NCBI RefSeq assembly: GCF_900497805.2
Contig: NW_020954630.1
Coordinates: forward strand, 11,443,557-11,507,556
Length of the DNA: 64,000 nt
Origin: Vombatus ursinus
Lineage: Eukaryota; Chordata; Mammalia; Diprotodontia; Vombatidae
Reading direction: 5' to 3'
A program made the translations under genes and the position numbers. Within the stretch, counting starts at the first letter, position 1; every line of letters begins with the position of its first letter. Positions 1-8,605 of the stretch are shown piece by piece. The notes beneath the pieces are model-generated. The model did not search any database and was not told where the DNA came from. It saw nothing but the letters and a program-made list of their open reading frames with translations.

Positions 1-51
<51 letters not shown>

Positions 52-78
52 TATCCATCCATCTATCTATCTACCTAA
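1..78. repeat. (TATC)n microsatellite, cut by window edge
   Basis: An uninterrupted TATC tetranucleotide run fills the first 50 bases. It then decays through TATCCATCC variants into unique sequence. The true length is unknown because the array runs off the left edge. Pure arrays of this kind are usually length-polymorphic. Confidence 0.97.
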
Positions 79-296
79 AATACTATATGTGGTAAAAATT
101 CAGTCTTTCTTGTTGTCCTCTTCTCCTTTCTTTGTTTGTGATTATTATTTAAAAAATAAAAAGAAATAATGGTAGAGACCTTAAATGGGCTTGGAGGGAG
201 CACAGGAGGTTTCATGGAATAGGGAGGAGTGTCTTTACTCCTTTAAAATGCTATTGAAGGGAAAGATGAGAGGAAAGAAAGTATACCAACTTGGGA
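79..296. other. Unique AT-rich DNA, nothing recognised
   Basis: No repeat family, long frame or RNA structure stands out in this spacer between the microsatellite and the first SINE. Confidence 0.5.
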
Positions 297-447
297 AAGT
301 GTGTTAGATTTGAAGTCAAATTCTGACTCTGCTACATATTAGGGTTGTGATCATGGGCAAGTGACTTAATCCCTCTAGGCTTCATTTTCCTACCTATAAA
401 ATCAAGGAGTTGAACTTGTTGGCTCTAAATCTATAATCTCATGATTC
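297..447 (+). mobile_element. MIR-like tRNA-derived SINE, old
   Basis: The tRNA-like head (GGAAAGTGTGTTAGATTTGAA) is followed by CTCTGCTACATATTAGG, the GGGCAAGTGACTTAATC box, TTCATTTTCCTACC and a tail ending CTCTAAATCTATAATCTCATG. This order of blocks is that of MIR-class SINEs on the plus strand. Many substitutions indicate an old copy. Confidence 0.75.
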
Positions 448-619
448 TAAGTGGAAGGAACTTTCCTGGAAACAACAGATTGTACCATCAGTTAACCAAA
501 TGGTTATTCCTCAAAACTCTTTCACACATTTTATATTCCTGCTAAAGTGGATTATTTGCTGTAGCCTGGTCTTGTCCCGTCTTGAGAACATCTTGTGTGG
601 AATGGTCTACCTCCATTCA

Positions 620-805
620 GCTCCTCTACCCATCTATACCTGTTGAAATCCTTCCCTTCCTTCATTGCAGGTGCCAAGTCTTTCATGAAATCTTCCCTTT
701 TCAAATCTCTTATGACTCTGTTTGTATCCCTCCTGTGTACTTACAACATATACTAATTATCTGCATATGGATCTTATGCCTTTGGCTAGGTCATAATCTC
801 CCTGA
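620..805 (+). mobile_element. L2 LINE 3' end, left part
   Basis: The stretch around GAAATCCTTCCCTTCCTTC and CATGAAATCTTCCC is the usual run-in to the L2 3' end (about 400 bases before the tail). The expected next block (CTCCCTGAAGGCAGGAATCATG) is not here but resumes at 1322, because a foreign element lies between. Confidence 0.7.
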
Positions 806-1321
806 GAGGTGTATGAGGTGTTCATGGAGGACTAGCACCTCTGGTGTGAGAGCTTGCTGATCCCTTTTCAGGGTTGTTCATCTACCTTTGGGGTCCACCT
901 TTTCATCCAACTCTCATCTAAGGCTCCAAGAAACTGTAGCATGCACAGTGACCACACCCCAGCTAACAGTCTTGGCAGATGGGCTAAACTAGGTTGGGAG
1001 TAATCAATAGGCCTCACACCTGTTGATGAGTTAGGGCGATGCCTACCCCAAGCATGTGAAGACTTCCCTGGGAGGAATGGGTGGATGAGAACAATCTCTT
1101 CCAATAGCCATGAAGGCTGTCAAGGTCATCATCCATTGCATCCCAGGCCATCCCAGTTGTCCTGACTTTTGCCTTACCACTGGGCTTCAGTGACTCAGGA
1201 AGAGAGAGTGAGGCTGACAATTTTGTACAATTCTGCCTTACTTAAATCCAATTCATGAGCAAGTTAAGACATCACCCCGTGATGGCATTGGTTTTCTTCT
1301 AAATGAAGGACAAACAGTGAT
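806..1321. mobile_element. Unclassified element inserted in an L2
   Basis: About 516 bases interrupt an L2 and are flanked by a perfect 9-bp duplication TCTCCCTGA (797-805 and 1322-1330). The interior has no tRNA-like head at either end. It ends near GAAGGACAAACAGTGAT and contains CTTAAATCCAATTCATGAGC, which I associate loosely with ancient mammalian SINE-like repeats (MamSINE/AmnSINE type), but I cannot name it. It has no coding frame of note. The duplication length of 9 would suit several element classes. Confidence 0.6.
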
Positions 1322-1420
1322 TCTCCCTGAAGGCAGGAATCATGTCTTCTCATTGTTGTGTCTCCAGTGCCTAACAGAGCTCCTTCCATACACAAATGGG
1401 CACTGAATCAATACTTTCCA
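1322..1420 (+). mobile_element. L2 LINE 3' end, right part
   Basis: GGCAGGAATCATGTCTTC, TGTGTCTCCAGTGCCTAACA and the terminal CACTGAATCAATACTTT follow the L2 3' consensus (GAGGGCAGGGAC..., CCCAGTGCCTAGCACAG, CTCAATAAATATTTG). It completes the segment at 620-805. Confidence 0.75.
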
Positions 1421-1512
1421 GAATTGTCCAGAATTAGAGACATTTACAGTCAGAGACTCAGTGGGGAGACAAAGAGCTTGAGCTTGACATTATATATCAG
1501 AAATAAAGACAG

Positions 1513-1665
1513 GGGGGCAGCTAGGTGGCACAGTGGATATAGCACCGGCCCTAGAGTCAGGAGGACCTGACTTCAAATCTGACTTCAGACACATGATACT
1601 TGCTAGCTGTGTGACCCTAGGCAAGTCACTTAACCCCGATTGCCTCACCCCACCAAAAAAAAAAA
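1513..1665 (+). mobile_element. Marsupial tRNA-SINE, full length, fairly young
   Basis: It starts GGGGCAGCTAGGTGGCACAG and contains a tRNA-like promoter (GGATATAGCACC..., GACTTCAAATCTG). It ends CAAGTCACTTAACCCCGATT, then CCTCACCC and an A-rich tail. AGAAATA occurs on both sides as an imperfect target duplication. Low divergence from the other good copies suggests a recent insertion. It is a SINE, not a tRNA gene. Confidence 0.93.
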
Positions 1666-1736
1666 AGAAATAGATACTTTCCTTAGAGTATCTATGTTCA
1701 CTAAAATGTATTTTCTAAACTGAGATCTCAAATCAA

Positions 1737-1815
1737 GTGAGATATTATTTGTAAACCACTTAGCACAATGCCTGGCACATAGTAGGCCCTATTTGAATGC
1801 TTATTCTTTACCCCT
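1737..1815 (+). mobile_element. SINE 3' tail fragment
   Basis: GAGATATTATTTGTAAACC, CACTTAGCACAATGCCTGGC and ACATAGTAGGCCCTATTTG are the MIR-class 3' tail (CTTAGCACAGTGCCTGGCACATAGTAGGC). The head is missing. Confidence 0.65.
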
Positions 1816-1889
1816 CCCCTATAATAAGATGCTAAGATTTAAATAACAGCACTAATTGTACAGAAAATAGCTACTGCATCATGCATTGT

Positions 1890-2054
1890 CTATATATAGT
1901 GGAAAGTGTGCTGGTCCTGGAATCAGGAGGACTGGCTTTGAATCCCAGCACTGTTGCTTCCTAGCTATCTGACTCTGAGCAGATGACTTCTTTTTTCTAA
2001 GCTTCAGTTTCCTCATTTGTAAAATAGGAATAATACCATTTGTACTATCTTCCT
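1890..2054 (+). mobile_element. MIR-like SINE, left part
   Basis: It has the tRNA-like head GGAAAGTGTGCTGGTCCTGG, then CTAGCTATCTGACTCTGAG, CAGTTTCCTCATTTGTAAAA and AATAATACCATTTG. The expected tail appears only after 2263, so the element at 2055-2262 landed inside it. Confidence 0.75.
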
Positions 2055-2262
2055 GGAGAGCCAGTATGGTGTAAGGGATATGGCATGACCTCAGGGCCAA
2101 GAAGACTTGGCTTTACATCCTGGCTGAGGGACCCTGAACAAGTCATCTGATTTCTCAGTGCTCAAAGTGATTCCAAGGCTATACATTGTGGAAAGTTGCT
2201 GATATACATTGGCAGAGGGAGTCGGCTGGGAGTTCTTTCCACCAATAAAATCAGTCTCTATC
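2055..2262 (+). mobile_element. SINE with non-MIR 3' body, nested
   Basis: The head GAGCCAGTATGGTGTAAGGG leads to CAAGTCATCTGATTTCTCAG. The body then departs from MIR: GTGGAAAGTTGCTGATATAC, GGGAGTCGGCTGGGAGTTC, CACCAATAAAATCAGTCTC. A second copy of this same 3' body is at 57885-58110, so it is a real family. A short ATCTT match at both borders may be the target duplication. Confidence 0.7.
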
Positions 2263-2332
2263 TCATCTTTATGAACTACCTCAGGGTTATTATGAGGAAA
2301 ATGCTTTGTAAACTGTGAGTGTAAGTTATTAT
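2263..2332 (+). mobile_element. MIR-like SINE, right part (tail)
   Basis: ACTACCTCAGGGTTATTATG and TGCTTTGTAAACTGTGAGTG continue the SINE left off at 2054. Confidence 0.65.
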
Positions 2333-2335
2333 TCT

Positions 2336-2460
2336 TCTAGATTTCAAACTCCATGAGGGCAAGAGGAGTGTCCTATTTAAGCCTTGTATCTCCTCCAGCA
2401 TGTACTATAAAATATTATCTGTGGTAGTTCCTACATACATATTTATTGAATGAATTGACT
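2336..2460 (+). mobile_element. L2 LINE 3' terminus
   Basis: AAACTCCATGAGGGCAAGAG, TTGTATCTCCTCCAGCATG and the end TTTATTGAATGAATTGACT follow the L2 3' terminal consensus. Confidence 0.8.
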
Positions 2461-2498
2461 CACACTCAGCAAGACATTTTTTGAGTAGTTTTTGTAGC

Positions 2499-2780
2499 AG
2501 ATAGTTAGATGGTGAAGTGGGTAGAGAACTGTGTCTGGAATTAGAAAGACTTGAGTTCAAATCTGATCTCAGACACTTACTAGCTGTGTGACCCTGGGAA
2601 AGTCTCTTAAGGTTCCTCTGCCTCAGTTTCCTCAACTCTAAAATGGGGGATAATAATAATAGCACCCACCTCCTGCAGTTGTTGTGAAGATAAAATGAGA
2701 CATAATTTGTAATGCACTTTGCAAACCTTAAAGCATTGTAGAAATGCTACCTATTATTACTACCGTCATCATCATTACTA
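2499..2780 (+). mobile_element. tRNA-SINE with full MIR-type tail
   Basis: The head reads AGATAGTTAGATGGTGAAG, then GACTTGAGTTCAAATCTG, CTTACTAGCTGTGTGACCC, GCCTCAGTTTCCTCAACTC, AATAATAATAGCACCCACC and the tail CACTTTGCAAACCTTAAAGC. It is near complete and moderately diverged. Confidence 0.88.
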
Positions 2781-3059
2781 GCATTGGTGATGGGTCTATA
2801 CACACTCTCTTCTCTGACGTCCCATCTTTTTTGTATACACTTGCTAGTCTATATGTCTCCTTTGTTATACTTATGCAGTTTATTTTTTGAACCCAAGAAT
2901 AGAATTGTACACTTATCTCCATTACATTTTTTCTTGTTAGCTTCAGCCTATTGAGATTTTCTTGGATTCTATTCCAAGTGGAATGATAGGGTAGCTAGAT
3001 GAGGTAAAAAGATTAAGGGGAAAGACTTTTGCAGAACTTCAGAAGCCTGAACATGATTG

Positions 3060-3112
3060 TAAATGGTACAATAGAAAGGGGGCTGGTTCTGGAAGGAGCT
3101 GGGGTTAGATCT
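3060..3112 (+). mobile_element. SINE 5' fragment
   Basis: TGGTACAATAGAAAGGGGGC followed by GGGTTAGATCTCAG resembles the tRNA-like SINE head. It stops where the hAT fragment begins. Confidence 0.4.
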
Positions 3113-3224
3113 CAGAACAAATCCTTTAGGATTTGTTTTGTAAAACTTAGACTCAGTCAAAGGGCCACACTTGAGGACCTACAGGACCGCATGCGACCTT
3201 GAAGCTGTAGGTTCCCCACTCCTG
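3113..3224. mobile_element. hAT-type MITE, right half
   Basis: AACAAATCCTTTAGGATTTG, AAAACTTAGACTCAGTCAAA, GGGCCACACTTGAGGACC and the end GTAGGTTCCCCACTCCTG match the right half of the family seen whole at 21927-22104 and 39406-39540. The left terminal repeat is missing. Confidence 0.72.
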
Positions 3225-3319
3225 GAAAGTATTCATCAGACACAGACAAACAATATATGATGTGGCTTTAAAAACTGACAGGCCAGAAAGTGATAGAAGA
3301 AGAGCAGGACCTTTATCTA

Positions 3320-3362
3320 CTTTTTTTTTTGAGGCAATTGGGGTTAAGGCAATCAGGGTCAC
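3320..3362 (-). mobile_element. 43-bp tail of a SINE with intact target duplication
   Basis: A T-run (poly-A in antisense) is followed by GAGGCAATTGGGGTTAAGGC and AATCAGGGTCAC, the reverse complement of the marsupial SINE 3' end. A perfect 11-bp duplication ACCTTTATCTA flanks it (3309-3319 and 3363-3373). It is therefore an extremely 5'-truncated insertion, not an eroded long copy. It also has a small internal deletion (the TGACTTGCC block is absent). Confidence 0.82.
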
Positions 3363-3402
3363 ACCTTTATCTATTTCTTAATAAAACTTCTCAAAATTCC
3401 TG

Positions 3403-3640
3403 ATGTATCTGTCTATCTATCTATTTTTGTCTGTCTGTCTATCTATCTATCTATCTATCTATCATCTATCTTGTCTATATATCTACCTATTGTCTGCCTA
3501 TCTGTCTATCAGTCTGTCTATCTGTATGTTTATCTATCTATCTACCTATCTATTGTCTATCTATCTATCAATCAGTCTATCTGTCTGTCTATCTACACTC
3601 CTCACCCACATACACACACACACTCATACACACATATGCA
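3403..3640. repeat. (CTAT/CTGT)n array followed by (CA)n
   Basis: An interrupted tetranucleotide array mixes CTAT, CTGT and CTAC units. After about 3605 it passes into CACACA-rich sequence. The two overlapping frames of 121 and 81 codons through it are tandem-repeat translations (SIYLSIYL) and not genes. Confidence 0.95.
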
Positions 3641-4490
3641 CCTCTTTAATAAAACTCATGAAAACAATAAACAAATACAAACAACCCTTGAAAGTCTTCC
3701 AGAAGATGACAATTAATAATAGCAAGTATATTGGCCGATCTTTCCGATATTTAAAACTGATCTTATGACTCAGAAATGATTCTGATTGTTTTCCCAAAAG
3801 GCTAAGGAAGAACCATGGTGAGCCTTTATTAATGGTTTTCTTGTTCAGGTTCAGAACATCCCGTGGCTTTTGTTGTAATAAGGATTTTATCCTACTTCTC
3901 TAAGGAGTAAGCCAACATTGCTTGTGATTACTAGTGGGGACATTAACAAGCTAATCCACCCAGCAGGCTGTGGTTTATCTATGTTTATTCTGCGATCTAT
4001 CCCTATTTGTCAAAAGCACTAAATCATTTGTTAGGGGAAAAATATCAATTGACCTTGAAGAAATTTGGAAAAACATATTAGGTACTATCTGTGGCTCAGA
4101 TCTAATTTTTCTTAAAATGGACATACAGCTGGTATGTAATTATCTCTGCTAGTGGAAGAAGAATATGATAAGAAAAAGGGAAGTCTGCAGAAATTATACA
4201 ACTTTAGCCATTGGGTTCTGATTTAGATAACTGAACTATATCTACTGGTGGCATTAAGAATAGTGCCCATAGCTTCTAATTCCTATTTGCTGCTTCATCT
4301 CTATGTCTCAGGTTCATACCTTCTCTCATTTCCACTAATGTCTGTATTGGGATGAGAGGAAGACACTTTGTCACATGCATTGTATTGGTATTTACATCTG
4401 GTTTTGTAGATTCTAAGAGTCACAAGGTCATGAATCATGACTAAAACCATGAATTTACTGTAAGACCTATGGCGATGCCATATGTATATA
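3641..4490. other. Unique DNA, nothing recognised
   Basis: About 850 bases show no transposon motif, splice-like exon or RNA gene that I recognise. The base composition is ordinary for the window. The only frame of note is 60 codons (3970-4152), with no recognisable domain. Confidence 0.5.
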
Positions 4491-4494
4491 TCAA

Positions 4495-4700
4495 GATTTT
4501 AGTGTATCTGTGAATTCATTAATGTAGGTATTTCCTTCACCAGTGCAGACTGCAGCTCATTTAGGCTTCCTTATCTTATAGGATCCTTGTCCATATCCTC
4601 CCACACATCTTTCAGAAAAGATCTATCTACCCAACATGTCTTCTATCTAGGATTTCTTCGGGAGACAAGAAGTATCTAGATAAGAAATCATATATTTCTT
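4495..4700. repeat. Unnamed dispersed repeat, copy 1
   Basis: The stretch around TAATGTAGGTATTTCCTTC, ACCAGTGCAGACTGCAGCTC and CTTCCTTATC resembles 34378-34495 (ATACAGGTATTCCCTCC, AATGTAAACTGCAATTC, CCTCCTCTTATC). Two diverged copies in 64 kb imply an old interspersed family. I cannot name it. Confidence 0.4.
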
Positions 4701-4881
4701 ATCCCTTCTTCTCATTACATGGCTCTCCATTTTCTTTTTCAATCATACATTTCCTATTTGATATCTCCATTTATATTACCTATCATTGGTAATATACTAC
4801 AACCTACTTTTTGCTCACCATGCATCTCTCTATTGCCATTTGGGTAAGCACAAATGTGATTTTTCAAACTATTGTGGAAAG

Positions 4882-5125
4882 TAACTAGGTGGGATAATGA
4901 AGAAGAACATTGAACTTGGAGACAGGAGCACCTGAATTCAATTCCTGTTACAGACAGGAATTAGCTATGTGGGCAAATCATTTTAACTTATGCCTGCCTC
5001 AGTTTCCTCATCTATAAATGGAGATAACCTACCTCACATAGATGTTGTAAGAATTAAATGAAATTACATATGTACAGTGCATTGCAAACCTCTTAGGCCT
5101 TAGAATTGCTACTTATTATTATTAT
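4882..5125 (+). mobile_element. tRNA-SINE, nearly complete
   Basis: It reads AGTAACTAGGTGGGATAATG, then ACCTGAATTCAATTCCTG, GCCTCAGTTTCCTCATC, TACCTCACATAGATGTTG, a tail GTGCATTGCAAACCTCTTAG and a terminal TTATTATTATTAT. Divergence is moderate. Confidence 0.85.
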
Positions 5126-5665
5126 GGCGGTATGTGGAGGTAAAAAAAAATATGTGACATTACTGGAAGAACATTGGTGGTAAAAAGATGGATTTTTTTT
5201 TGCATCAAAGAACAGCTTGGGATCATTTAAAGCACTACATAATTTCCCAAATGCAATTTAGCTCACTTTCTTCTCCCTATTCAATTCTGGGTCTACTTCA
5301 TGATCCCTCTGTAGTACCTCTGCTAGATATATGCATAGATGTACTAACTCAGTGGCCTGGTCACGCACCTGCATGTAATAATCTAAGCACAAGATATTTT
5401 TCATCCATTTGGCTTTTCCTATATGGATTGTTGGGCCAGTCTTTTAATGTCATACAAAAAGAGGAGCATCTGGAAGAACTCATCATCTATGAGGAATCTG
5501 ATTTTTATTTGAAACTTCCACAGGAATTTTACATAACAGTGATGAAACACCTTTAGTGAGCCTACATCTTTCTATTTTGTGCTTCACTTGACAATGGTTA
5601 GAGGGTTGTTGAACAATGTTATTTCCGTAGTTGTATTTATCAGAGAGTCATGTGACATCTTCACA
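5126..5665. other. Unique DNA with a 122-codon open frame
   Basis: A plus-strand frame from ATG at 5188 to the stop ending 5556 encodes 122 residues (starts MDFFLHQRTAWDHLKHY). It lies outside obvious repeats. I see no signal peptide, zinc-binding pattern or known motif. A frame of this length is expected by chance in 64 kb of AT-rich DNA, so I do not call a gene. Confidence 0.45.
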
Positions 5666-5666
5666 T

Positions 5667-5850
5667 GTATGGGATCATAGATTTAAAGCTGGAAGGTACC
5701 TTAGAAACCACTAAGCCCAAACCTCTCATTTTACAAATAAGGAAATAGAAACAGGAAGAGGTAAAGAGACTTGCCCAGGGTCATACAACTTATCTCAGGC
5801 AGGATTTGAACCTGGGTCCAGTTTCTTTCCACTTCACCAATATACTATAT
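5667..5850 (-). mobile_element. MIR-class SINE, antisense
   Basis: GGGATCATAGATTTAAAGC, TGGAAGGTACCTTAGAAACC, CTCATTTTACAAATAAGGAA, ACTTGCCCAGGGTCATACA and GGATTTGAACCTGGGTCC form the reverse complement of a MIR-type SINE, tail first and head last. Confidence 0.85.
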
Positions 5851-5867
5851 AAGACCTGTTGTTGGAG

Positions 5868-5960
5868 GAGAGCCTTCCGCACTGCATTTTGTTCAACTGA
5901 GTTGAATGCTTCCATGTAATCAATAATAAACAGAGGAGATTGGATTCCCTGAACTTTTTA
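5868..5960 (-). mobile_element. RTE LINE reverse-transcriptase fragment
   Basis: The reverse complement of this stretch reads IDYMEAFNSVEQNAVRKALLQQ. This matches the conserved RTE-clade block (V/I)DYEKAFDSVE.NAV..AL, the first catalytic-Asp region of reverse transcriptase. The usual Lys and Asp are substituted, as expected in a dead copy. The remainder of the same element continues at 6355 beyond an inserted L2. Confidence 0.7.
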
Positions 5961-5974
5961 GTTGATAGCTTTCT

Positions 5975-6350
5975 CTCAGTTCTTCACGTGTGACATCCAT
6001 CTTTGAACCTTTGTACTCTTTATCTCCCATTGCCTGGAACATACTTCTGCTTTGCTCCCCACCTCAGAGAGGCACTCTTCTTTAAGACAGAATTCAAGTG
6101 TCATCTCTGCATGAAGCCTTTCTTGATTTTCCAGTTGCCTAGAGCTCTCCCTCTCAAACTGCCCTGTATTTAACTACTTTGTACATGTGTGTGCTCACTT
6201 CATTTTTATGCTGTTCATGTTTATGCAAGTATTTGTTGTCTCCCCATTAAAAGCTAAACTCCTTAAGAGTAGAGATAATTTTCTTTCTTTGTCCTTATTT
6301 CCCTAGTGCTTGGAATATAGTAGGCACTTAATAAGTAGCTTTTGGATTGA
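5975..6350 (+). mobile_element. L2 LINE 3' end inside the RTE
   Basis: The segment CTGCATGAAGCCTTTCTTG, CCCTGTATTTAACTACTTTG, TAAACTCCTTAAGAGTAGAG and the end GTAGGCACTTAATAAGTAGC form a nearly complete L2 3' region of about 375 bases. Antisense RTE sequence is present on both sides, which suggests that the L2 entered the RTE. Confidence 0.85.
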
Positions 6351-6354
6351 TTCT

Positions 6355-6580
6355 GCCCTATATCATTATTTGCGAAAGTCTGACTGTTCCCTTCTTATAT
6401 TTTCATCAGGGATACATCCTATGGATGTATAGGTAGGCTTGATCACTATTTACTGGTAGAAATATCATCATTTCCCCCTCAATTCTCATAATATCTTCTT
6501 TTATCTGAGATATCTCGTAAAATGAGCACTTAATGCTTTCATAATTATGTTGCCTCCAGCATAGATTTCTTTTGTGTGTG
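6355..6580 (-). mobile_element. RTE LINE, antisense middle part
   Basis: In reverse complement the region yields EIYAGGNIIMKALSAHFTRYLR and, in another frame, DENIRREQSDFRK. These correspond to the RTE blocks (P.E.YKAGG..I..AL...FT.YL) and (REQAGFRKG) that precede the catalytic DYEKAFDSVE motif. The frame is lost several times, so this is an inactive LINE remnant. Confidence 0.6.
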
Positions 6581-6589
6581 TGTTCTTCT

Positions 6590-6752
6590 TTTTTTTTTTT
6601 TTTTTGCTTTTTTGGTGAGGCAATCAGGGTTAAGTGACTTGCCCAAGGTCACACAGCTAGTGAGTGTAATGTGTCTGAGGCCAGATTTGAACTCAGGTCC
6701 TCCTGACTCCAAGGCCGGTACTGTATTCACTGTGCCACCTAGCTGCCCCTTT
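6590..6752 (-). mobile_element. Marsupial tRNA-SINE, antisense, young
   Basis: A long T run is followed by GAGGCAATCAGGGTTAAG, GGTCACACAGCTAGTGAG and ACTCAGGTCCTCCTGACTCC. It ends GTGCCACCTAGCTGCCCC, the reverse complement of the SINE head. TTTTGTGTGTTCTT flanks both sides (left copy has extra TG units), so the target duplication is well preserved. It lies within the antisense RTE. Confidence 0.93.
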
Positions 6753-6764
6753 TTTGTGTGTTCT

Positions 6765-7790
6765 TGGTCTGGTCCAACTGCTCTTCTCAACTTTACCTTT
6801 AATTTTAAGTATCGTTCCTCATATAACATCTTGGGAACTGAGAGGTTAGAGTTCAATGTAGTGATTCTATTGTTATTGCTGAATGAAACACTGCTGGATA
6901 AGTTCCATTTTCTTGTTTCGGAGTTCTACCAGTTTTATCTCTGAGTGTTATTGGGATGATTTGGCTTAGTTGGGTCTTGTACCAGACTTACTTCTGTTTC
7001 TGTTACTTTTCAGTCTTTTATGATATGATGTCAATATTTTCCCACTGACTTTCTCCAAGAGTTTTATAAATGAATTTGTATTCTAAAATGCTTTTGCTCT
7101 TGGCAACTATGTCTCTTCACTGGGCAAGAAGATAAACTATTTACTGAGCAAGAGGATTTCTTTACTTTTTTTGCTTCCTCATGTTGCAACTGCTTTATGT
7201 CAATTAAACTTGTGTAGGAAATGATGAGAATAAAAAATGATTCTCTTTGCCTTTTTCATTTTTCCATTTTGACATCAATGACTAATCTGGATAGGTCAAG
7301 TTGTAGTTGTAGCAATTGCATACACTGTCATCCTTCTCATATTGATCTTTTCTTTTAATTGATGCTAATTTTGACCTTTGCTCTAACTAAGTGGTCACAA
7401 TCATATTGCTGGTTCTGATATGACTGACATTAATAACTAATCATTTCTATTCTCTTCAGATATATTATAGTATTACTGGATTGTTCATGAAGTCCTCGCT
7501 ATGACTTTTATTTTCAGATCTCCTTCTTGAGGAAAGAATTAATGATATATAAATGTAAGCCTTTTCTAGATTCTGTAAGCCTCTGGCTCTTTTGTTGGAT
7601 GAATCCGAACTATATATTTAAATAAATTTTTTGCTAACCTCCCCTTCGCCTTGAAGTCACAATGCATGTAGACTTTATGTGTAGGATATTCAGATTTCTT
7701 CACTTCTACTTCTTTACAATAGTTGTTGGCACACAAACTGTAGGTGTCTTTGTGGTGGGTTTCTTTTAATGCTTATGTTCATCATGAACA
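6765..7790 (-). mobile_element. RTE LINE, antisense upstream part (probable)
   Basis: Right after the SINE the reverse complement gives KVKLRRAVGPDQ, matching the RTE block KAPGPD just upstream of the reverse-transcriptase fingers. Further right, basic and leucine-rich reverse-strand frames (for example around 7000-7300) suit the linker between endonuclease and reverse transcriptase. I could not place any endonuclease motif, so the right limit is an estimate. Confidence 0.5.
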
Positions 7791-7834
7791 CTATGAATAA
7801 TATTGTGTTCTATGAAATGCTGTTTTTATTGCCA

Positions 7835-7978
7835 TTGGATCCACATAAATAAAATAAATAATAAATATTAGTAATAAAATAAACAAATAATAAATAAATA
7901 ATATATAATAAATAATTAATAAATAATAAATAAATGAGTATGAAATAAATAAATAAATAAATAAAATTAAATTAAAAA
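7835..7978. repeat. (ATAA)n AT-rich microsatellite
   Basis: The array is built of ATAA and AATA units with TAAT interruptions, running into an A-rich end. The minus-strand frame through it is low complexity and not a gene. Confidence 0.95.
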
Positions 7979-8520
7979 AAACTAAAAACTCCAACTTCTC
8001 TTTAGTTTGCTTCTCCAACGAGTGTCTGTGACCCATCCTTGCAATCAACTACAATTTTCTTGTATGTTTTAGTTTCTATCCTAATCATAGTTCCACATCT
8101 GGCACAATGGATTATTCAAAGCCTGAGTGTTCAGACAAACATATGCATTGTAATAAAAATATGCATATGCCCCCTAGGCAAAAGGAGTTCCCAAGACACT
8201 TAAAAGCAATTTGGGAAGATAAAACTACCAGCAAGGAGATCAAAAGCAGTTGGCAAAGAGGTTGAAAGAAGTTGGCAGTTCCTTTGGTTCTCAAGAGCTC
8301 TGTGCCAAAGTCCTAACTAAAACACTCATATTCTCCTTAACCAAAGGTCCACAGTTAAGCTAGATAATCTGCCAATGCAAAGTTAACCAAAACTTTCCCA
8401 GATCTGCCCCTTGTTCCTTGCTAACCATCCTGGTTTGTGTCATGGGAATTTGTGGGTCAATTCATGGTTTCTCAGTTCCACCAAAATCCTGGTACATAAC
8501 AGTTTCATTTACCATGAAAA
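7979..8520. other. Unclassified DNA, possible old repeat
   Basis: No coding frame or known SINE or LINE motif is visible. The right end (CCTGGTACATAACA near 8501) in antisense starts TGTTATGTACC, which resembles the end of a long terminal repeat. I could not find a matching opposite end or target duplication and do not call one. Confidence 0.35.
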
Positions 8521-8522
8521 TG

Positions 8523-8600
8523 TCAATAGTGATTCAATGTCTTAATAGTGGTTCAATAGTCAATAGTGGTTTGATCCATAGTCAATAGTGGTTCAATTTA
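8523..8600. repeat. Short degenerate tandem motif (caatagtggttcaat)n
   Basis: Four to five imperfect copies of a 12-18 base unit built on AATAGTGGTTCAAT or AATAGTGGTTTGAT alternate with TAGTC spacers. The repeat is not a classical microsatellite. Confidence 0.65.
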
Positions 8601-8605
8601 TCCAA

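Noticed and set aside
1513-1580. tRNA-like sequences at the heads of many SINEs, considered as tRNA genes
   Set aside because: They are followed by SINE bodies and A-rich tails, occur many times, and lack a complete tRNA fold.
3403-3768. 121- and 81-codon frames rich in S, I, Y and L
   Set aside because: Direct translation of a CTAT/CTGT microsatellite. The same applies to frames across (CCTT)n, (CA)n, (CT)n, (GT)n and (CTCCT)n arrays.
5188-5556. 122-codon plus-strand frame in unique DNA
   Set aside because: No motif or homology that I recognise. Length is within chance expectation.
8098-8501. Possible solo long terminal repeat on the minus strand (end TGTTATGTACC)
   Set aside because: Only one plausible end, no target duplication and no family match from memory.
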